Source of the DNA: Allacma fusca
Lineage: Eukaryota > Arthropoda > Collembola > Symphypleona > Sminthuridae
Length of the DNA stretch: 64,000 nucleotides
Direction of reading: 5' to 3'
Assembly (NCBI GenBank): GCA_947179485.1
Contig: OX359249.1
Location: 5,952,001-6,016,000 of the forward strand
This document shows positions 13,803 through 26,086 of the stretch, one piece after another. The translations under genes were made by a program, and so were the position numbers. Below the pieces are notes generated by a model, which saw only the letters and a list, made by a program, of their open reading frames with translations, was not told where the DNA came from and did no database searches. Positions within the stretch are counted from its first letter, which is position 1, and every line of letters starts with the position of its first letter.

Positions 13803-14485
13803 TTTGTTGCCAAGTCATTTTTAATTCCGTGTCCTCTTTTGCCTTGAATCCCGTTGAGCCAACTCTCAAATCTGCTCTGACATCCCCAATACATATGTAC
13901 GGTGCATATTTTAATAATTATTACACTCACAACTCCATACTCCATAGTCTGGGTTTTCATAAGGGAGTCCGTCCTAATGAGGGTCACTGTCTCTGTCTCT
14001 TTTAAGGAGAAAAATGAATTAAATTTGTACAAACGGGTAATAATTACTAATTATTTAAAGGATCGCTCACATGAAAATTTGTGGGAAACATTTTGCTTCT
14101 TTAAATAGTAGCAGAGATGCTATTTCCGTCTTTCTGGAAGAGCGGCTTTCACAATGAGATTCTCCTGTATTAAATAGGATATAGGCTACAGACTAGGGAC
14201 TTATAAGGAGCTGGCCCATTAATGTCTGCATCAAAGTGTCGGCTGACTATTGGAAGGCAAGTAATGAAATAAGGGAGAATTTATATGGTGTCCCAGGACT
14301 TTACAAAAGTGGGACAAATCCTGCCTTCGGACGAGCCTGATTGAGTATGTGAGTTGTAAATTAATTTAACGCTGGTCTTCTTCCCTTTCGTCCTTTGGAC
14401 TGGGAGTAGATCACAGAAAATATTTCTACAAGGCCAGAGCAATGCAGTTTGGGCTGGAATTAGTAGACACATCTATGTACATATG

Positions 14486-14488
<3 letters not shown>

Positions 14489-14522
<34 letters not shown>
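14489..14522. repeat. (GT)n microsatellite
   Basis: About 17 uninterrupted GT units. Confidence 0.97.
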
Positions 14523-14524
<2 letters not shown>

Positions 14525-15664
14525 CCGCAGTCCAGGGTGCACATGAGAAGGTAATTTCTAAATTTCGAATTATTTTTCCCATTCCTTATTCACAGGCTCA
14601 ATCTTTTCCCCTACAGTTACAATTCTGCAATAATTCTTTTTCAATGTTATTTAAGCTTAGGGATTTACATACATACATATGTACTCCCTACATATAAATA
14701 TCTCCTACACAGTCTCCTATGTCCAATTATTTATGGATGTGGGGAGGGAGAATGGAAACTGGATGTCTAATTTTTAATATGGCTGCTTTTAGGTATAAAA
14801 TCTCGGAGATTATTTTATTTAAAGGGGGAAATCCTCCTGGGCCATTTTGCTTCTCCAAAGACGATTGTTCCCTGTATTTCACTCATTTTGCACAATACTT
14901 CCGCTAATTTTTTTTTTTTGCATATGGTTAATTATGCTTTTCACATTTAATTTAAGCCGCGCTGTACCCCAACATTTTTGCTTTTTTTGTATGCATTTTA
15001 TTTTTGAGATATCAACTTCCGCACGTCCTCTTGGAATATTATCTCTGGATTTCCTTCATACTAAGGATTTCCCATGTTATTATGCCAAAGGCTTCACACT
15101 TGGCATTTGACTATATGCTCGACACAATATGCCTTTTATTAGAATGCTCTACAAAGTAGGCAATTGATTATATGCTGTACACACTAGGCATTGGAGTATG
15201 TGCTGTACACAGTGGACATTTCCCTAGTAATTTTGATATGTGTTTCAAACTCTGAGGTTTTTCCCATATTTTGCATATCTATCATTTAAGCCATCGTTGT
15301 ATCCTTACATGGGTTGAAATGACAACATCTCCGGATGCAGGGCTACCTTGGAGGTATCTATATTTGCCCAGCTTGGATATAAGTAAGTATACAGTAGCTA
15401 CGGGGAAAAGTAACCAAGTGTTTATGTATACGGGGATGTTACTCAGAGGGAAATGCACGGAGCTATTACCCCCACTGAGCCTGTCAGTGCTAATTAACAT
15501 ACAGATTATTCTATACTCCCTGACTCCATGAGGACGTACAAGGGAAAGCCTCTGTGAGGATGAGGAGATGGGAATGATGCGAGGAGGACTATAAATAACT
15601 CACACTTTCCTTGCACTATATGTTGCACCCCAGTGCAATTTCAAGAGTCAGCCCATAAATACAG

Positions 15665-16108
15665 AGGAAATTAAAAATAACTTCACTTTTCACCCGTTCG
15701 CAACTCCCAACGTCCAATTTGAGGGAAGGCGTCCTTGTCACTGTTTCCTTTTCCCACGGCGGCTCACAGCACCACTCCCGATATAGCGGCCGGATCCTTA
15801 AAAATAGTACATTTATCCATTTACCTTGGCAAAGGACGGGGACTCAGCGAGATGCATTTTCATTAGAAGCTCCAAAAGATCTGAGTCATATTTCCCAATC
15901 AGCTCAAATTAGAATGTATGATGCATCTGGAGGATTTTACTTTGACTCCAGAATGCATCCGGATCATTTTCCCTCTTCACGGATGCCCCACATTAAATTC
16001 CATCAGCATCTCTCTAATACTGCATTGCCGCCAATGGCCGTCATTACCAGTTGGAAGGAGTCTCAGAGCTACAGGGATTATTTTACGTACAGAACACTCC
16101 CGTTGTAA
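15665..16108 (+). CDS. Open segment, possible terminal exon, unknown
   Basis: A plus-strand frame is open from 15659 to a TAA at 16106-16108, about 150 codons. It can be read as an exon after a possible acceptor (aaatacag, ending at 15664). Its middle reads like ordinary protein, for example IRMYDASGGFYFDSRMHPDHF. The start given is a guess; the first ATG is well inside the frame. It includes copies of the dispersed TATA(A/G)CGGCC-type motif near 15780 and 16100, so a repeat-derived chance ORF is equally likely. No family was recognised. Confidence 0.18.
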   Translation, partial: RKLKITSLFTRSQLPTSNLREGVLVTVSFSHGGSQHHSRYSGRILKNSTFIHLPWQRTGTQRDAFSLEAPKDLSHISQSAQIRMYDASGGFYFDSRMHPDHFPSSRMPHIKFHQHLSNTALPPMAVITSWKESQSYRDYFTYRTLPL

Positions 16109-17180
16109 AAGCTCCCCGTATAATTTTTTTTGGAACGGATTCCCTTTCATCACAATTCCTTGAGTATCTAAAGGAAGGGAAAAATTTTCGGATAATTTTT
16201 ATAAGCCTGAAATTTTAGTGTAGGGGCCTTGAATGAACGGACTTGGCTCTGCATGGGAGATGGCTCCATGAAATAAGTAGATATGTATGTACATGACATG
16301 GACCGGGGCCGCCTTAGTAGTCAAAGTTATACGGGAATCCTGGGAGTGTCAAAAGCAGGAGGGAAAGTGCAGTCAAATTTTGCCGTTGCTTTGATCCTCA
16401 TCGTGTCCTAATTCCCATAGCTCCGTCCCTCTCCTTGAAAGCCTTGATCAAAGCCGGAGTTTCCGTGTACGTATTAAATTAGCGTGAGTCCGGATTTTTT
16501 TTTATTTCCACCAATCCCGTCGACGACCGTCCCTGACCTAATAAAACCCTCGACTTTTTCAAACCACCCCGGAATTAAAATTGCTCCAGTGTTTTTCAAC
16601 ATAGGGAGTATATCCCACAGAGAAATTTTCAGGAGGGACGTCACAGGTACCCCGTCACATGATCCTGGATCAATAATTTGCAGTAAAATCTCCTTTGTAC
16701 AGCAGCCCTTCAAAATTATCAAAAAACAAACTCAGAGACAAATTTCCCTGAAAAAAATCCCATCCTACTCAGGGCTTATGAGGAGAAAAAAAATTAACAT
16801 TGGGGCAAAATGGGAAATCCCATCTCTGAGGAAAGGTGAGTAACTCTATACAAAACGGGATTTGCATTTATGATCCATAAAATGATTGTAAGCTCCTCTG
16901 GTGGAGTGGAATAATCCCTGAGAAAAAAAAACAGTGTGGAAGGTTTAGAAGGAGAGAAAAAAAAAGAAGATGTTGACCAATCTTCTCAGCAAGTATTTTG
17001 AGAGTAAACAAATGCGAAATCCTTGATGCAAATCTCGGCTCTTGACTCCCTCAAAAGCCAGTTTGACTACTGTGTATGGGGATGAGGAGTGTTGAGAAAG
17101 GGAGGGAAAGAAGGAGGAAGGAAAGTGTCTAAATAAACCTTTTTTATTTCGTTGATTCCACAAATTTTTTTTAATGAGTG

Positions 17181-17210
17181 TCTCTCCCTCTCTCTCTCTC
17201 TCTCTCTCTT
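17181..17210. repeat. (CT)n microsatellite
   Basis: CT repeat with one CCC interruption near its start. Confidence 0.93.
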
Positions 17211-17641
17211 AAAAAAAATGCACATGCACATTCATTGGACTTGCCATGAAAGTAAATGTTGGATGCGCTTTAAACGGAATTGGAACTAGATCACCTTCCT
17301 CTTTCTTATTTTTTTTCCCTGAGATCCTTTTATAAGGAAGACTTCCCTCTTTTTTGTCATCCGAATTTTATGGCCAATATGGTCTCTTTACCTCCTACTC
17401 AAGATGAGGAGTAAGTGCACCGATGTTATGTCACGTACATAAAGCTGTATGGTGTGGAAATCCTCTGAGAGCTTTGGGGTTATTTCGGGGCAATGTGATT
17501 TTTTTCTCCTCAGCTATTGACTTATCCTCCTCAATAACCGTCCCATCCATTTCCAGCTCATCGCCTCCCTTCCTGGGCTCCTTTCTTTTATAGAGGTTCT
17601 TAGGACGGCTCTTGTCAATGCTCTGAGGACGGCTTGAGTAC

Positions 17642-17661
17642 AGAGAGAGAGAGAGAGAGAG
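17642..17661. repeat. (GA)n microsatellite
   Basis: Ten GA units. Confidence 0.95.
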
Positions 17662-20388
17662 TGCACTGTATATAAAAGTAACACTCCCCTCCAAGACCCA
17701 CCCTGAGACTCTGCCAAGAACACATGTACATTCAATTATCTTAGCCCCCTACTATTTATATATGAGGACACTTCCTCCCTGTAAATATCACGCCCAAATG
17801 TGATAGCGAGAGTTGACTGTAGACAGGAGCAGTGACATAATATGGGAGGGGGAATTGTAACCTGGCAGCGTCTCCGGCTCTGTTCCAGTTTCCGCATCCA
17901 AAATTGTGCCAAACAGAGCGGAGGAGATTGAGTTCCATCAACATTTAGCCTGTATGATCACACTTTAAAGCCTAATTAGCATCAAGCATGGATGTACAGT
18001 GGGATGTATGGGGGGACCTGGCCTCACAAAAACAAAAGAGACAAAAGTTGAGAGTACAGGGAAACTTGGGAATTGTGAAGGAGATCGAGAGCTGGATTTC
18101 AAACATGAGGTTACTGGATTAATGTTTTTTTTTATTTATTTACTTCCACATGGGATGTGCATATTGTATGCCTGACATGCTTTATACAAGTAAAAGGGAA
18201 TCCCAGGGTTTTTTTTTCCTTCTCTCTTTCTTTCTCCCCTTGAAAACTTCTAGACGGCCCAATTGACATGATAAAAAGAAACTTTTGGTTTCCTCAGCAA
18301 TAACATTTTCTTGAGGAAGAGCACGTCAAGGACGGGAAGAGAAGTAGGGCATGAGAGAACAACACAGTCACATTTCTGGGGTTAAGGCATCTTGACATTC
18401 TTCGGCTTATTACAACCAATTACATATTTGCAGATACGCATCCGTAAGCTACAGCTCCTCACGGGTCCAGTCCTTCCCTCTGAGTCTGTAGATACTCCAA
18501 ATCTTCAATTCACAGTTGAGGACACACACACTCTCTCTCTCTCTGTATAACTGTGACTCTAGAGATTAAAATCTTGGGAAAGATTACTGGAGAAAAATGA
18601 ATGGCAAAATGTTTCCCTCTACCACAATGCTAATTCCCCCAAGCCCTTATAAGAGTAAAAAATTAGATAATTACTCGTTAAAGTATGGTCAGAGGACTTT
18701 CTCATTCATTCAAGCACAATTTTGTTTGTGACGAATAATAATTTCTCTTATTTTAGAAGGATTTTATTATTTGACAAAAACGTACAATTTTGTTACTTTA
18801 AGGTTAAACACTGCTCTTGTAATTTTTTTTATTATTATATAGGAGGAGATTAATTCCGGCAGAAGAACAATTCTTGAACTTGAGACTTGAGTAGTACTCG
18901 GACTTGTTCGGAGCTATGGAGGAAATCCATGGAACAGACTTAGGTATATATCTATGCACAGAGTAGGAAAAGATTTTCAATGGACAGTGACATAACTTGA
19001 AGGGAATAATTAGTGCAGAACTAACGTTTGGCATATATTTCCGTATGGAGATGAGACAGTATGCATCCCCATTGTGAGTTGGAGGACCGTCATAGGCGTC
19101 TAGGGCGGCTGCTCATCTCAGATATGATTATAGGATTATTAATACACAGACCGGAGTAAATAGTATATTTGCATAGGAGACTCCCATAGGGACCAGGGAC
19201 CGTCCACAAGGAGCATGTATCCCTATATATCATCTCCGAGGATTAGGTCGGGCCAAAATTTTGGCTACTGAGATAGTCAAGTTTGAAATATTTTTTTTTG
19301 GTCTCCTGCCATGTCCTAAGTAAGCTTTTAGGCTACAATGATTGTAATGATGGAGCTCACTCAGCTGTGTACAAGGAACTTCCAGCTGGAATTGTGTCTA
19401 CAGTCGAAAGGGGAGAGCCCAAGCAAGGTTCACTTGTTTCCTTCTTCCACCCAAAAAATGTCCTCACATGAAGATTGACAAACATGTGACTTGATTTAGT
19501 CTCGGTCCTAAAAGTATACTCAGTCCTTCCCCTCCAGTCTACCACAGTTGAGGTAATGGGACTTTCATATGTCATGTGGAGCTCAGTCTCTGTATAGCAG
19601 CAGCGAGGAAAGGATCCCATTTTAAAATGTAAGGTAAGAAGAGGAATGGCCCATTGTGCTAAACGGGATGTATTTTAGTCCCTATAGAGACAATGCTCTT
19701 ATAAGGGGCTTGCGTACGAGTAGTAAGAGTAGGTTGTTGTAGTTTGTTGTAGGCTGTCATATGCAGTAGGAAAGTCTCCACTGCTCTTCCCACATCCGAC
19801 ATATATGATGACTATATATGTTCCTGACAACACTCACAATCAGTGGGTAGAACTGAAGTACATAAGTGGAGCTCCGAAGTCCCACAACAGCCAGTGTATT
19901 GAGCACGTGAGGGAAAAGTCGTATCCAGAGTGACGGCCGGGCACAGGACAATCTGCGTCATGTCTGACTGACTGAGACTATGAGCCATAAGGTAGGGTAT
20001 TTAGGTCCCGAGAAATAATTACCACAACAAATAGGTACAGTAATGGCGTTTGGAGGAGGCAAAGAGCAACTCATCCAGCACTTGTCCCTTCATTTGAGAG
20101 CACAAGAGCAGTCCTATGGGCGGGAGTCAATTGCTAGAGGATTTGTGAGCATCATTCCCTGCTCATATTATTTCTTGAAGAGCTATGTCCTTACAAATGG
20201 ATAACTTATAGATTAAGTCTTGCTCAAGTTTGTCCAAATTAAATTCCGGAAGTTACATAGATACAACGGGAGAGTTTTTATGATTGCTTCCAGTATCTAT
20301 ACATTGGGAGTTTGTAGTAATGTGAGTCTGTAATTATGTGATGAGAGGTTCCGTTGGACAAGGAGGTTCCTCTGACTCCGTGGGACTT

Positions 20389-20692
20389 CTAGGAATGGAG
20401 TTGGTCCTGATCGTTCCTTGGAGGAGATACTGAGGGGGGTTGGTTTGGAGGTAAGGAAGACAAAGTGGAGGATGGAGGGGAGAGGACGGGGAATGGGAGT
20501 AATGGTCGTTGTAATGAGGTGGACGTGAGTGATAAGGCAGACAGGAGGGTCAGGGAGATGGAGGGACTCCTGACAATTCCAATGGATCCAAGTGAGGAGG
20601 AGGGTTTGACCCGCCCCGAGAAATCAAACTGTGCCTCTGTATTTATTACGGATGTGTCTGGCACATCTTCATCTCCGCTCCTGATTTCCCCC
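20389..20692 (-). CDS. Candidate terminal coding exon, unknown protein
   Basis: The segment follows an acceptor (gcactttcag) and is open for about 100 codons to a TAG stop. It starts GEIRSGDEDVPDTSVINTE, passes FDFSGRVKPSSSLGSIG, and ends in a Ser/Pro/Leu-rich stretch finishing NDQDQLHS. The 187-base intron between it and 20880 contains a (CA)n tract and is phase-compatible. Local GC content is higher than the surroundings. A plus-strand frame is also open through here (20465-20806), so the coding strand is not certain. No family was recognised. Confidence 0.28.
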
Positions 20693-20879
20693 CTGAAAGT
20701 GCTCAGTGTCGGACGGGAGTGTGTGTGTGTGTGTGTGTGTAGAAAAGGAGTGAGTAAAAGAGCGAGAGCTGGGATGGTCATGCGTGTATTTTGTATTGCT
20801 AGCTGACTGAGTCTTCCTCACTTTCCAATCTCCTGTCCCTCCATGGCCCACTCACTCCCAGACTAAGGCTTCTGTCTAC
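20693..20879 (-). other. Predicted short intron between the two candidate exons
   Basis: It runs from a gtagac donor to a ctttcag acceptor on the minus strand, 187 bases. It carries a GT/CA microsatellite at 20719-20740 that lies just upstream of the acceptor. It is only as real as the two flanking candidate exons. Confidence 0.25.
20719..20740. repeat. (GT)n microsatellite
   Basis: Eleven GT units; inside the predicted short intron of the candidate gene, close to its acceptor. Confidence 0.95.
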
Positions 20880-21058
20880 CTCTTGAGTGAATTGAGCATC
20901 GCCCCAATAATCCCAATACTCTTCTCCTTCCCAATTCTCCTCAGTCCGGCTTCCTCCTTAATTTTTGCCCACTTGTGCCCACCCCAAATCTCCCCGCTTC
21001 CGAAACAACAGAAATGCAGCCTCTCAAGTGCTCTATTTATTCCTTTGGAGGGATCCAA
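20880..21058 (-). CDS. Candidate coding exon, unknown protein
   Basis: On the minus strand this stretch is open for about 60 codons and reads like a charged soluble protein, with RALERLHFCCFGSGEIWGG followed by HKWAKIKEEAGLRRIGKEKS. It ends at AAGAG|gtagac, a possible donor that leaves two bases of a codon. The next segment (20389-20692) has an acceptor in exactly the matching phase, giving LKRGEIRSGDED across the junction. An in-frame stop lies just upstream, so the 5' end must be an acceptor near 21040-21055; it is drawn only approximately. I do not recognise the family. The opposite strand is also open here, and ORFs of this size arise by chance, so this is tentative. Confidence 0.28.
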
Positions 21059-22597
21059 CTCTCCTTAATAGACTTGTTTATCTTCCTAGATACGTTTTAT
21101 TTCTGAATGTCATGCCCACATGGACACGGTGTTAGTCCCTCTCAAGCAAATCCGCTCTGATATAGTGTGTACTCCTCCCCCTCCCCACCACAAACAGCCT
21201 TGTGGAAAAGCATTCAGAGTCGCACAAGTATTTGGACAAAATCCCATTTAACACAATGCTAAATTTGTGCATGCCTACGAAGCATACTGCGAAGTTACCA
21301 CTTCAATTTCAATACCTTCACGGGAAGTATCGTAGACAATTCCCTGTACGTAGTCGTTACAGACGTATGTATCCAGATCCCTGTACAAACCTAACATTAT
21401 CTTTTTGCCGGAAAGCTTAAGCCTCAAGCTTCCCTGTACCACTGGATGGTACAGTCCGATACGTTACGTAGGAAATCCTATGGTAGGGAGATCAACTCAG
21501 GATGTTAGTCTCAAGGATGTAGTTCACGGTACGTTCGCATAAGTTTGATGGGGATCTGAAGGTACATGGTACGTCCGTCCGCTGACATGGAAATGATTGC
21601 AGGCCCTCGATCTTTGAAAAACGAAACTGTCTGGGACGTAGAATGCTTTGACAGATGGCAAATCAAAGACTCCGCAGAGGCACCTGATTCCCATAACGCA
21701 CATGGCTTGCCCAATCAGCGCTCATAATTAGGAAGATACAAGGAGAAGGACAAGGTTTATTAGCATGTTAAGTGTTTGAAGATCAGCGGGAAAAATCCAT
21801 TGGATTGAGTCGTTGGAGATCATGACAACGAACGACTCTGCAGGACTTGAGAGACAGGATTAGCATTGAAAAGATTGGACCGCTTAAAGGAATGTCCTCT
21901 GCCGTGGAGCTTCCCGGGAAATTGAGACGAAGAGCTCCTCTACTGCACGGGAAGATGACTTTTCGTATATAAGGATCTGTAGATATAGGTCCTCAGCTAT
22001 CCGTAGGGTGAAAGACTGTGAGCTTGAGCCAAGTCAAAGCTCCATAAGGGAGACTATATGGTGAGGAATGGAGCATCTTGATACAGATTAATCCTGTGAG
22101 TAACAACTACTGCGAGACAGTTATGCACCATCCAAACACCCACACCCAATGTATTAAGGCTAAGTGAGTCATCGAGAACATGTGTTAACAAGGAACATCT
22201 ACAGACCCAAAAGTATACACAGCAGCCTCATTGATAAATCAGACCTCGTGTAAATAAAGCAAGGAGAGAGCGATCGAGAGAGAGACTGAGTGAGTGAGTG
22301 GAGCAAGTCCTTTAATATTAAAATTCCTCACCGTTCCCACCTCTCTCTCTCTTCATTTACTCCCATTCCCTGATCCAGTCACTCTGGTGACTGCAATCCG
22401 CTCCCTTTACAAAGGTACCCCTTAAATCCCCCTATTATAAGGTTATGGGAAGAAGCTCTCATGTAAAAAGAAAAAGTAACATTGGACGTAAATGTGAATT
22501 TGCGAAATTGGTTTTGACCCTGTGTCGACAGTGCTCTTGGAAAAGGGCGTTCCTCACAGGGAGGGCTCACTGTAGGATTGTGAGTGGGTTGACTTTC

Positions 22598-22632
22598 CTC
22601 TCTCTCTCTCTCTCTCTCTCTCCCTCTCTCTC
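22598..22632. repeat. (CT)n microsatellite
   Basis: CT repeat with one CCC interruption. Confidence 0.95.
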
Positions 22633-22846
22633 TTCCCTCTCCTTTTGATACACATCTCATCTCGACTTCCTCAAATAGCTCCATCAATCCAATCTTTCCT
22701 CATCCATCCTTTTTCTGCAAGGTCACTCAAGCCCTTTCAAATCCTCTTACTCTCCCTCTCGTCTCCTTTCTCGCTCAGGATCCACGTGCCTTCTGTGGTC
22801 ATTATCTCCCGCATCTTGACATATACAGTGAGCATGTGTCGGGACA

Positions 22847-22877
22847 CAGTCAACTCTTGCTATGAGGGGACCTCTGG
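22847..22877 (+). repeat. Dispersed CAGTNNACTCTC motif copy
   Basis: CAGTCAACTCTTGCTATGAG followed by GGGACCTCTGG closely matches the 9081 copy. It interrupts the only reading frame that could extend the possible exon at 22751-22835. Confidence 0.5.
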
Positions 22878-23953
22878 CAAAATTGGGGGACAGACATTTC
22901 TATTTCCGCAAACACACTCTCCCCTTTCTAGCAAGCCCCACATATTTTTTTTTCCCCGTGAGAAAAGTCCGTAAACTCTTCTTACGCCAGATTCCCTTGT
23001 AATGGTAGTATCTACAGAGTCTCGCTATAGCGAACTCCTCAGACAAGTAGGACACAGGGTCTGGAGAAACCCTCATTGAGGGAGTATCTACACTTTGACC
23101 TGATCTTCTGTCAGGGGTTCGAAAGTCACGGACATTCCCTTTAAGTCCAATGCTAATTTTTGGTTCATCCAAGTAAGTCTGTAGTTTTGACAGGGAACCC
23201 TTTTTTTCAGGGGATATTTGAGGAGAGTTTTTACAGACGGAGTCCACTGTACAGTACTTTACCTTGTGCTCCGGAATAGTAAACAAATGTATGGGTCTGC
23301 ATAGTAAGAGTTTTCCTAGGATTTGCTCCTCATCCCTATTCCTCTCCTGTTCCTTTGGACTGATCTCCCTCTGCACGAGAGGGACATTTCTCCAAAGCTG
23401 GTGCTACATTCTGAGGGTGTAGGACGGGGCTTGAGTGATGAGGATTTGTAGGAGGAAGGAATGTATTATTGTGAGAAAACCCATCTCTCCTATCTACATG
23501 GACTGGAGTAGCGGAGGGGAAAAGATATGATCCAAGGAGACACAAAACAGATTTTTAGATTGTTTTGACATATTAACTCAGAGTTGAGTGTATGTAGGAG
23601 ACATGGGCAAATCTGTGGATTGTCTTGCAAAAATAATGGAGTCTTCCACTTACGTAGTTCAAGGCAAGGGAGAGACACATGCACATCAAATCTCCTACAA
23701 AACATGTCAGATTTTTATTAGCACACGTGTACTCTCTCTCTCTCCGTACCAGACCTCCAAGTGTCTTTTGCCTCTAGGAGCCAAAATATAATTTCCTCCG
23801 TTTTCAAAGTTCCTACAACTTTTTCTTTTTGCAAAATTCCGAAATCCTTTTTAGGATGCTCCAAAAAAGCTGTGGCTTATATATATCTAATCATACGTAC
23901 ATAAATATAGATACATACATGCATATATGAAGCCCAATCATATTACACATGTA

Positions 23954-23988
23954 CAGTCTCCTCTGTCTAGAGCGGCTCTCCTTACGAG
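23954..23988 (+). repeat. Dispersed motif, double copy
   Basis: CAGTCTCCTCTGTCTAGAGC is followed at once by a second CTCTCCTTACGAG half. Tandem half-copies like this recur through the left region. Confidence 0.45.
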
Positions 23989-24273
23989 ACACATTGAATT
24001 TCTCATATAAAAAAACCCATGGCCCAGAAGCCAATGCTGTGGGCGGGGGTGATTATAAAGAGAGTCTACGGATTTTGTCTAGGAGATTCAACGGGAAGAA
24101 AACTTTTCAGTGGGATCTGAATAGAGAGAGACAGACCTGACTGGATTTCCTCATTTGCCAGGATAGGGGAGAGTAATAACTGATTGTGAGTTGCTATATA
24201 GATATAAATATAGAGTAAATGCTGTAGTTACAATGAGATCAAAGGCATGACGGGAATGGCTGATTGTGAGATA

Positions 24274-24298
24274 ACACACACACACACACACACACACA
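24274..24298. repeat. (CA)n microsatellite
   Basis: About 12 CA units. Confidence 0.96.
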
Positions 24299-24531
24299 TA
24301 AATCCCCGTTATTCTCTCCGAGAACGTAAACATTGACGGAGTTCGGTGCGAATTTCTCAAAGATATAGGACACTTTGTGTATAAAACATGGAATCCCCAT
24401 TGGAAATATAACATCGTCTCACTCCATCTTCTTGACACGAGATTGAAGGGGAGCGACACATGAGTAAAGACCTTAGGACTTGTAAGGGAGCGGAGGAGCT
24501 AAAAAAACCACACTTCCGACAGTTCCTCCAA

Positions 24532-24555
24532 CAGTCGACTCTCCTCACAACGGCC
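24532..24555 (+). repeat. Dispersed motif, well-preserved copy
   Basis: CAGTCGACTCTCCTCACAAC and then GGCC. This is one of the closest matches to a CAGTCGACTCTCnTTATAACGGCC consensus inferred by eye. Confidence 0.5.
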
Positions 24556-25645
24556 AATAGCTCTCCACCCCAAGACACATACAGTCCGAGGACGTACAGT
24601 GTAATAGAGCCTCTCTATGGTAGAGCCGTTATACAGAGACTCCCCTGCTCAGTACTACAAAACACAGACGGAAATATCCTCCTTGCTGGAGGTACTTCCT
24701 CACAGCATCTATAATTTACACATCCTCAATCTTATTTTCAAAGAAAGACCAGAAAAATATCCCTTTATTGGGATCTCGTTAGTATCCGCTTTCCTCACAT
24801 TTTAAATGTCCCGCTCCCCACCGTTTGTATTTTTGTAGCCCAAAATTGTTGTATGACTATTACTGTAAAAACAAATTACTGTAATTACTAAAAAAAAAAA
24901 GAGAAAAATTGTATTAAAGAAGAGAATCGTGGAATTAAATAGGCCGTGAAGATTTGTACTTCGAGGGCGTCCGTGGTAGGAAACGTGCCCTGTACATAAA
25001 TGTATTTACATAAGACAATCGTTTTCCTCATTGTTCCAGAGCTATAGTGTAGTCTGTGTGATGAGACAGGACGAGAGTGGGAAATGTATTTAAAACCTAC
25101 GCATAATTCACACATACATGCACTACACACACACATGAGCTTATAATTCCCATATCATTCCACGGAAAAAAAAAACAGTCTGGTTGGTTCTTAGCTTTGA
25201 TTTATATTGTGACTAGAGGAAAACATAGGGGGAAATCTTAGAACAAGAATTTTCTGTCTCTGAAGAAAAACATGGACATGTGGGTTTCTAGAACGGGAAA
25301 CCAAACGCTTGGAGGTTACAAGGAGGGATGCTAAAAATGAAACTATTACATGAGCAAATTCCAGTTACGATTGCGAATGTGCAGAATGCATACCGTCACA
25401 TTTTTGAGAAGAAACCGTTCCTAAACCAGGGGCCTCCTTCATAGAGAGAGAGTCCACTGTTGTACTAATAAACAAATGACTCAGTCCTGACGCCGAGACA
25501 TTGGGATTTCGTGTAAAATAACGCAGCAGACTTTAACCGTTGGCAAATCCCTCCATGCAATGTCTGGACGGCTGAGCTTCATCAAATTCAATGCAAACAT
25601 AGTATGACGGAGATTGATTGAGAGGTGAGATTTGATGAGAGGGGA

Positions 25646-25676
25646 CGTGTGTATGTGTGTGTGTGTGTGTGTGTGT
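25646..25676. repeat. (GT)n microsatellite
   Basis: GT repeat with one TAT interruption. Confidence 0.95.
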
Positions 25677-26086
25677 AGTGGCTCCGGGAAATAATAATTC
25701 CAGTATCTCTAATGGGCTAGAGATTGTGATGGAAATTTAACCAAGTCGAAGATAACCTCAGTCTGTATGGTTATCTCTCAATGGAAATAGCCCCATGCCG
25801 AGTGCTGTTGATCCGACGTCCGTTGTACATTGTACAGTGGCACTCTTCGCGGAAAACATCCCTTGGGAACCCCAGAGCACTCCGACATTCCACAGCCCGG
25901 ATTTCTTGGGAAATTTTCAAGATAGGAGAGGACTTTGTCCGGACAACAAGCCACAGGCCCTTGTCAGTTGATGCTTGTAAATATTATCACTGTATCTATA
26001 GATATGCACTGGGCTCTTCCTATGACGAGCCCCCCTTGTAAAGATTATTGTCGCTACTGAGGAACAAATATTTTCTCTCATTCCTT

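Larger units (their letters stand above)
10641..20388. other. Mostly gene-free DNA
   Basis: Apart from the T-rich minisatellite, the microsatellites and the tentative open segment at 15.66-16.11 kb, I see only degraded dispersed-motif copies (for example 17801-17820) and anonymous sequence. Confidence 0.55.
21059..26086. other. Mostly gene-free DNA with dense dispersed motif
   Basis: The CAGTNNACTCTC motif is frequent here (22847, 23014, 23954, 24532, 24596). Two short related segments in opposite orientation lie at about 21350-21400 (plus) and 21520-21600 (minus). A weak possible minus exon lies at 22751-22835. Confidence 0.5.
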
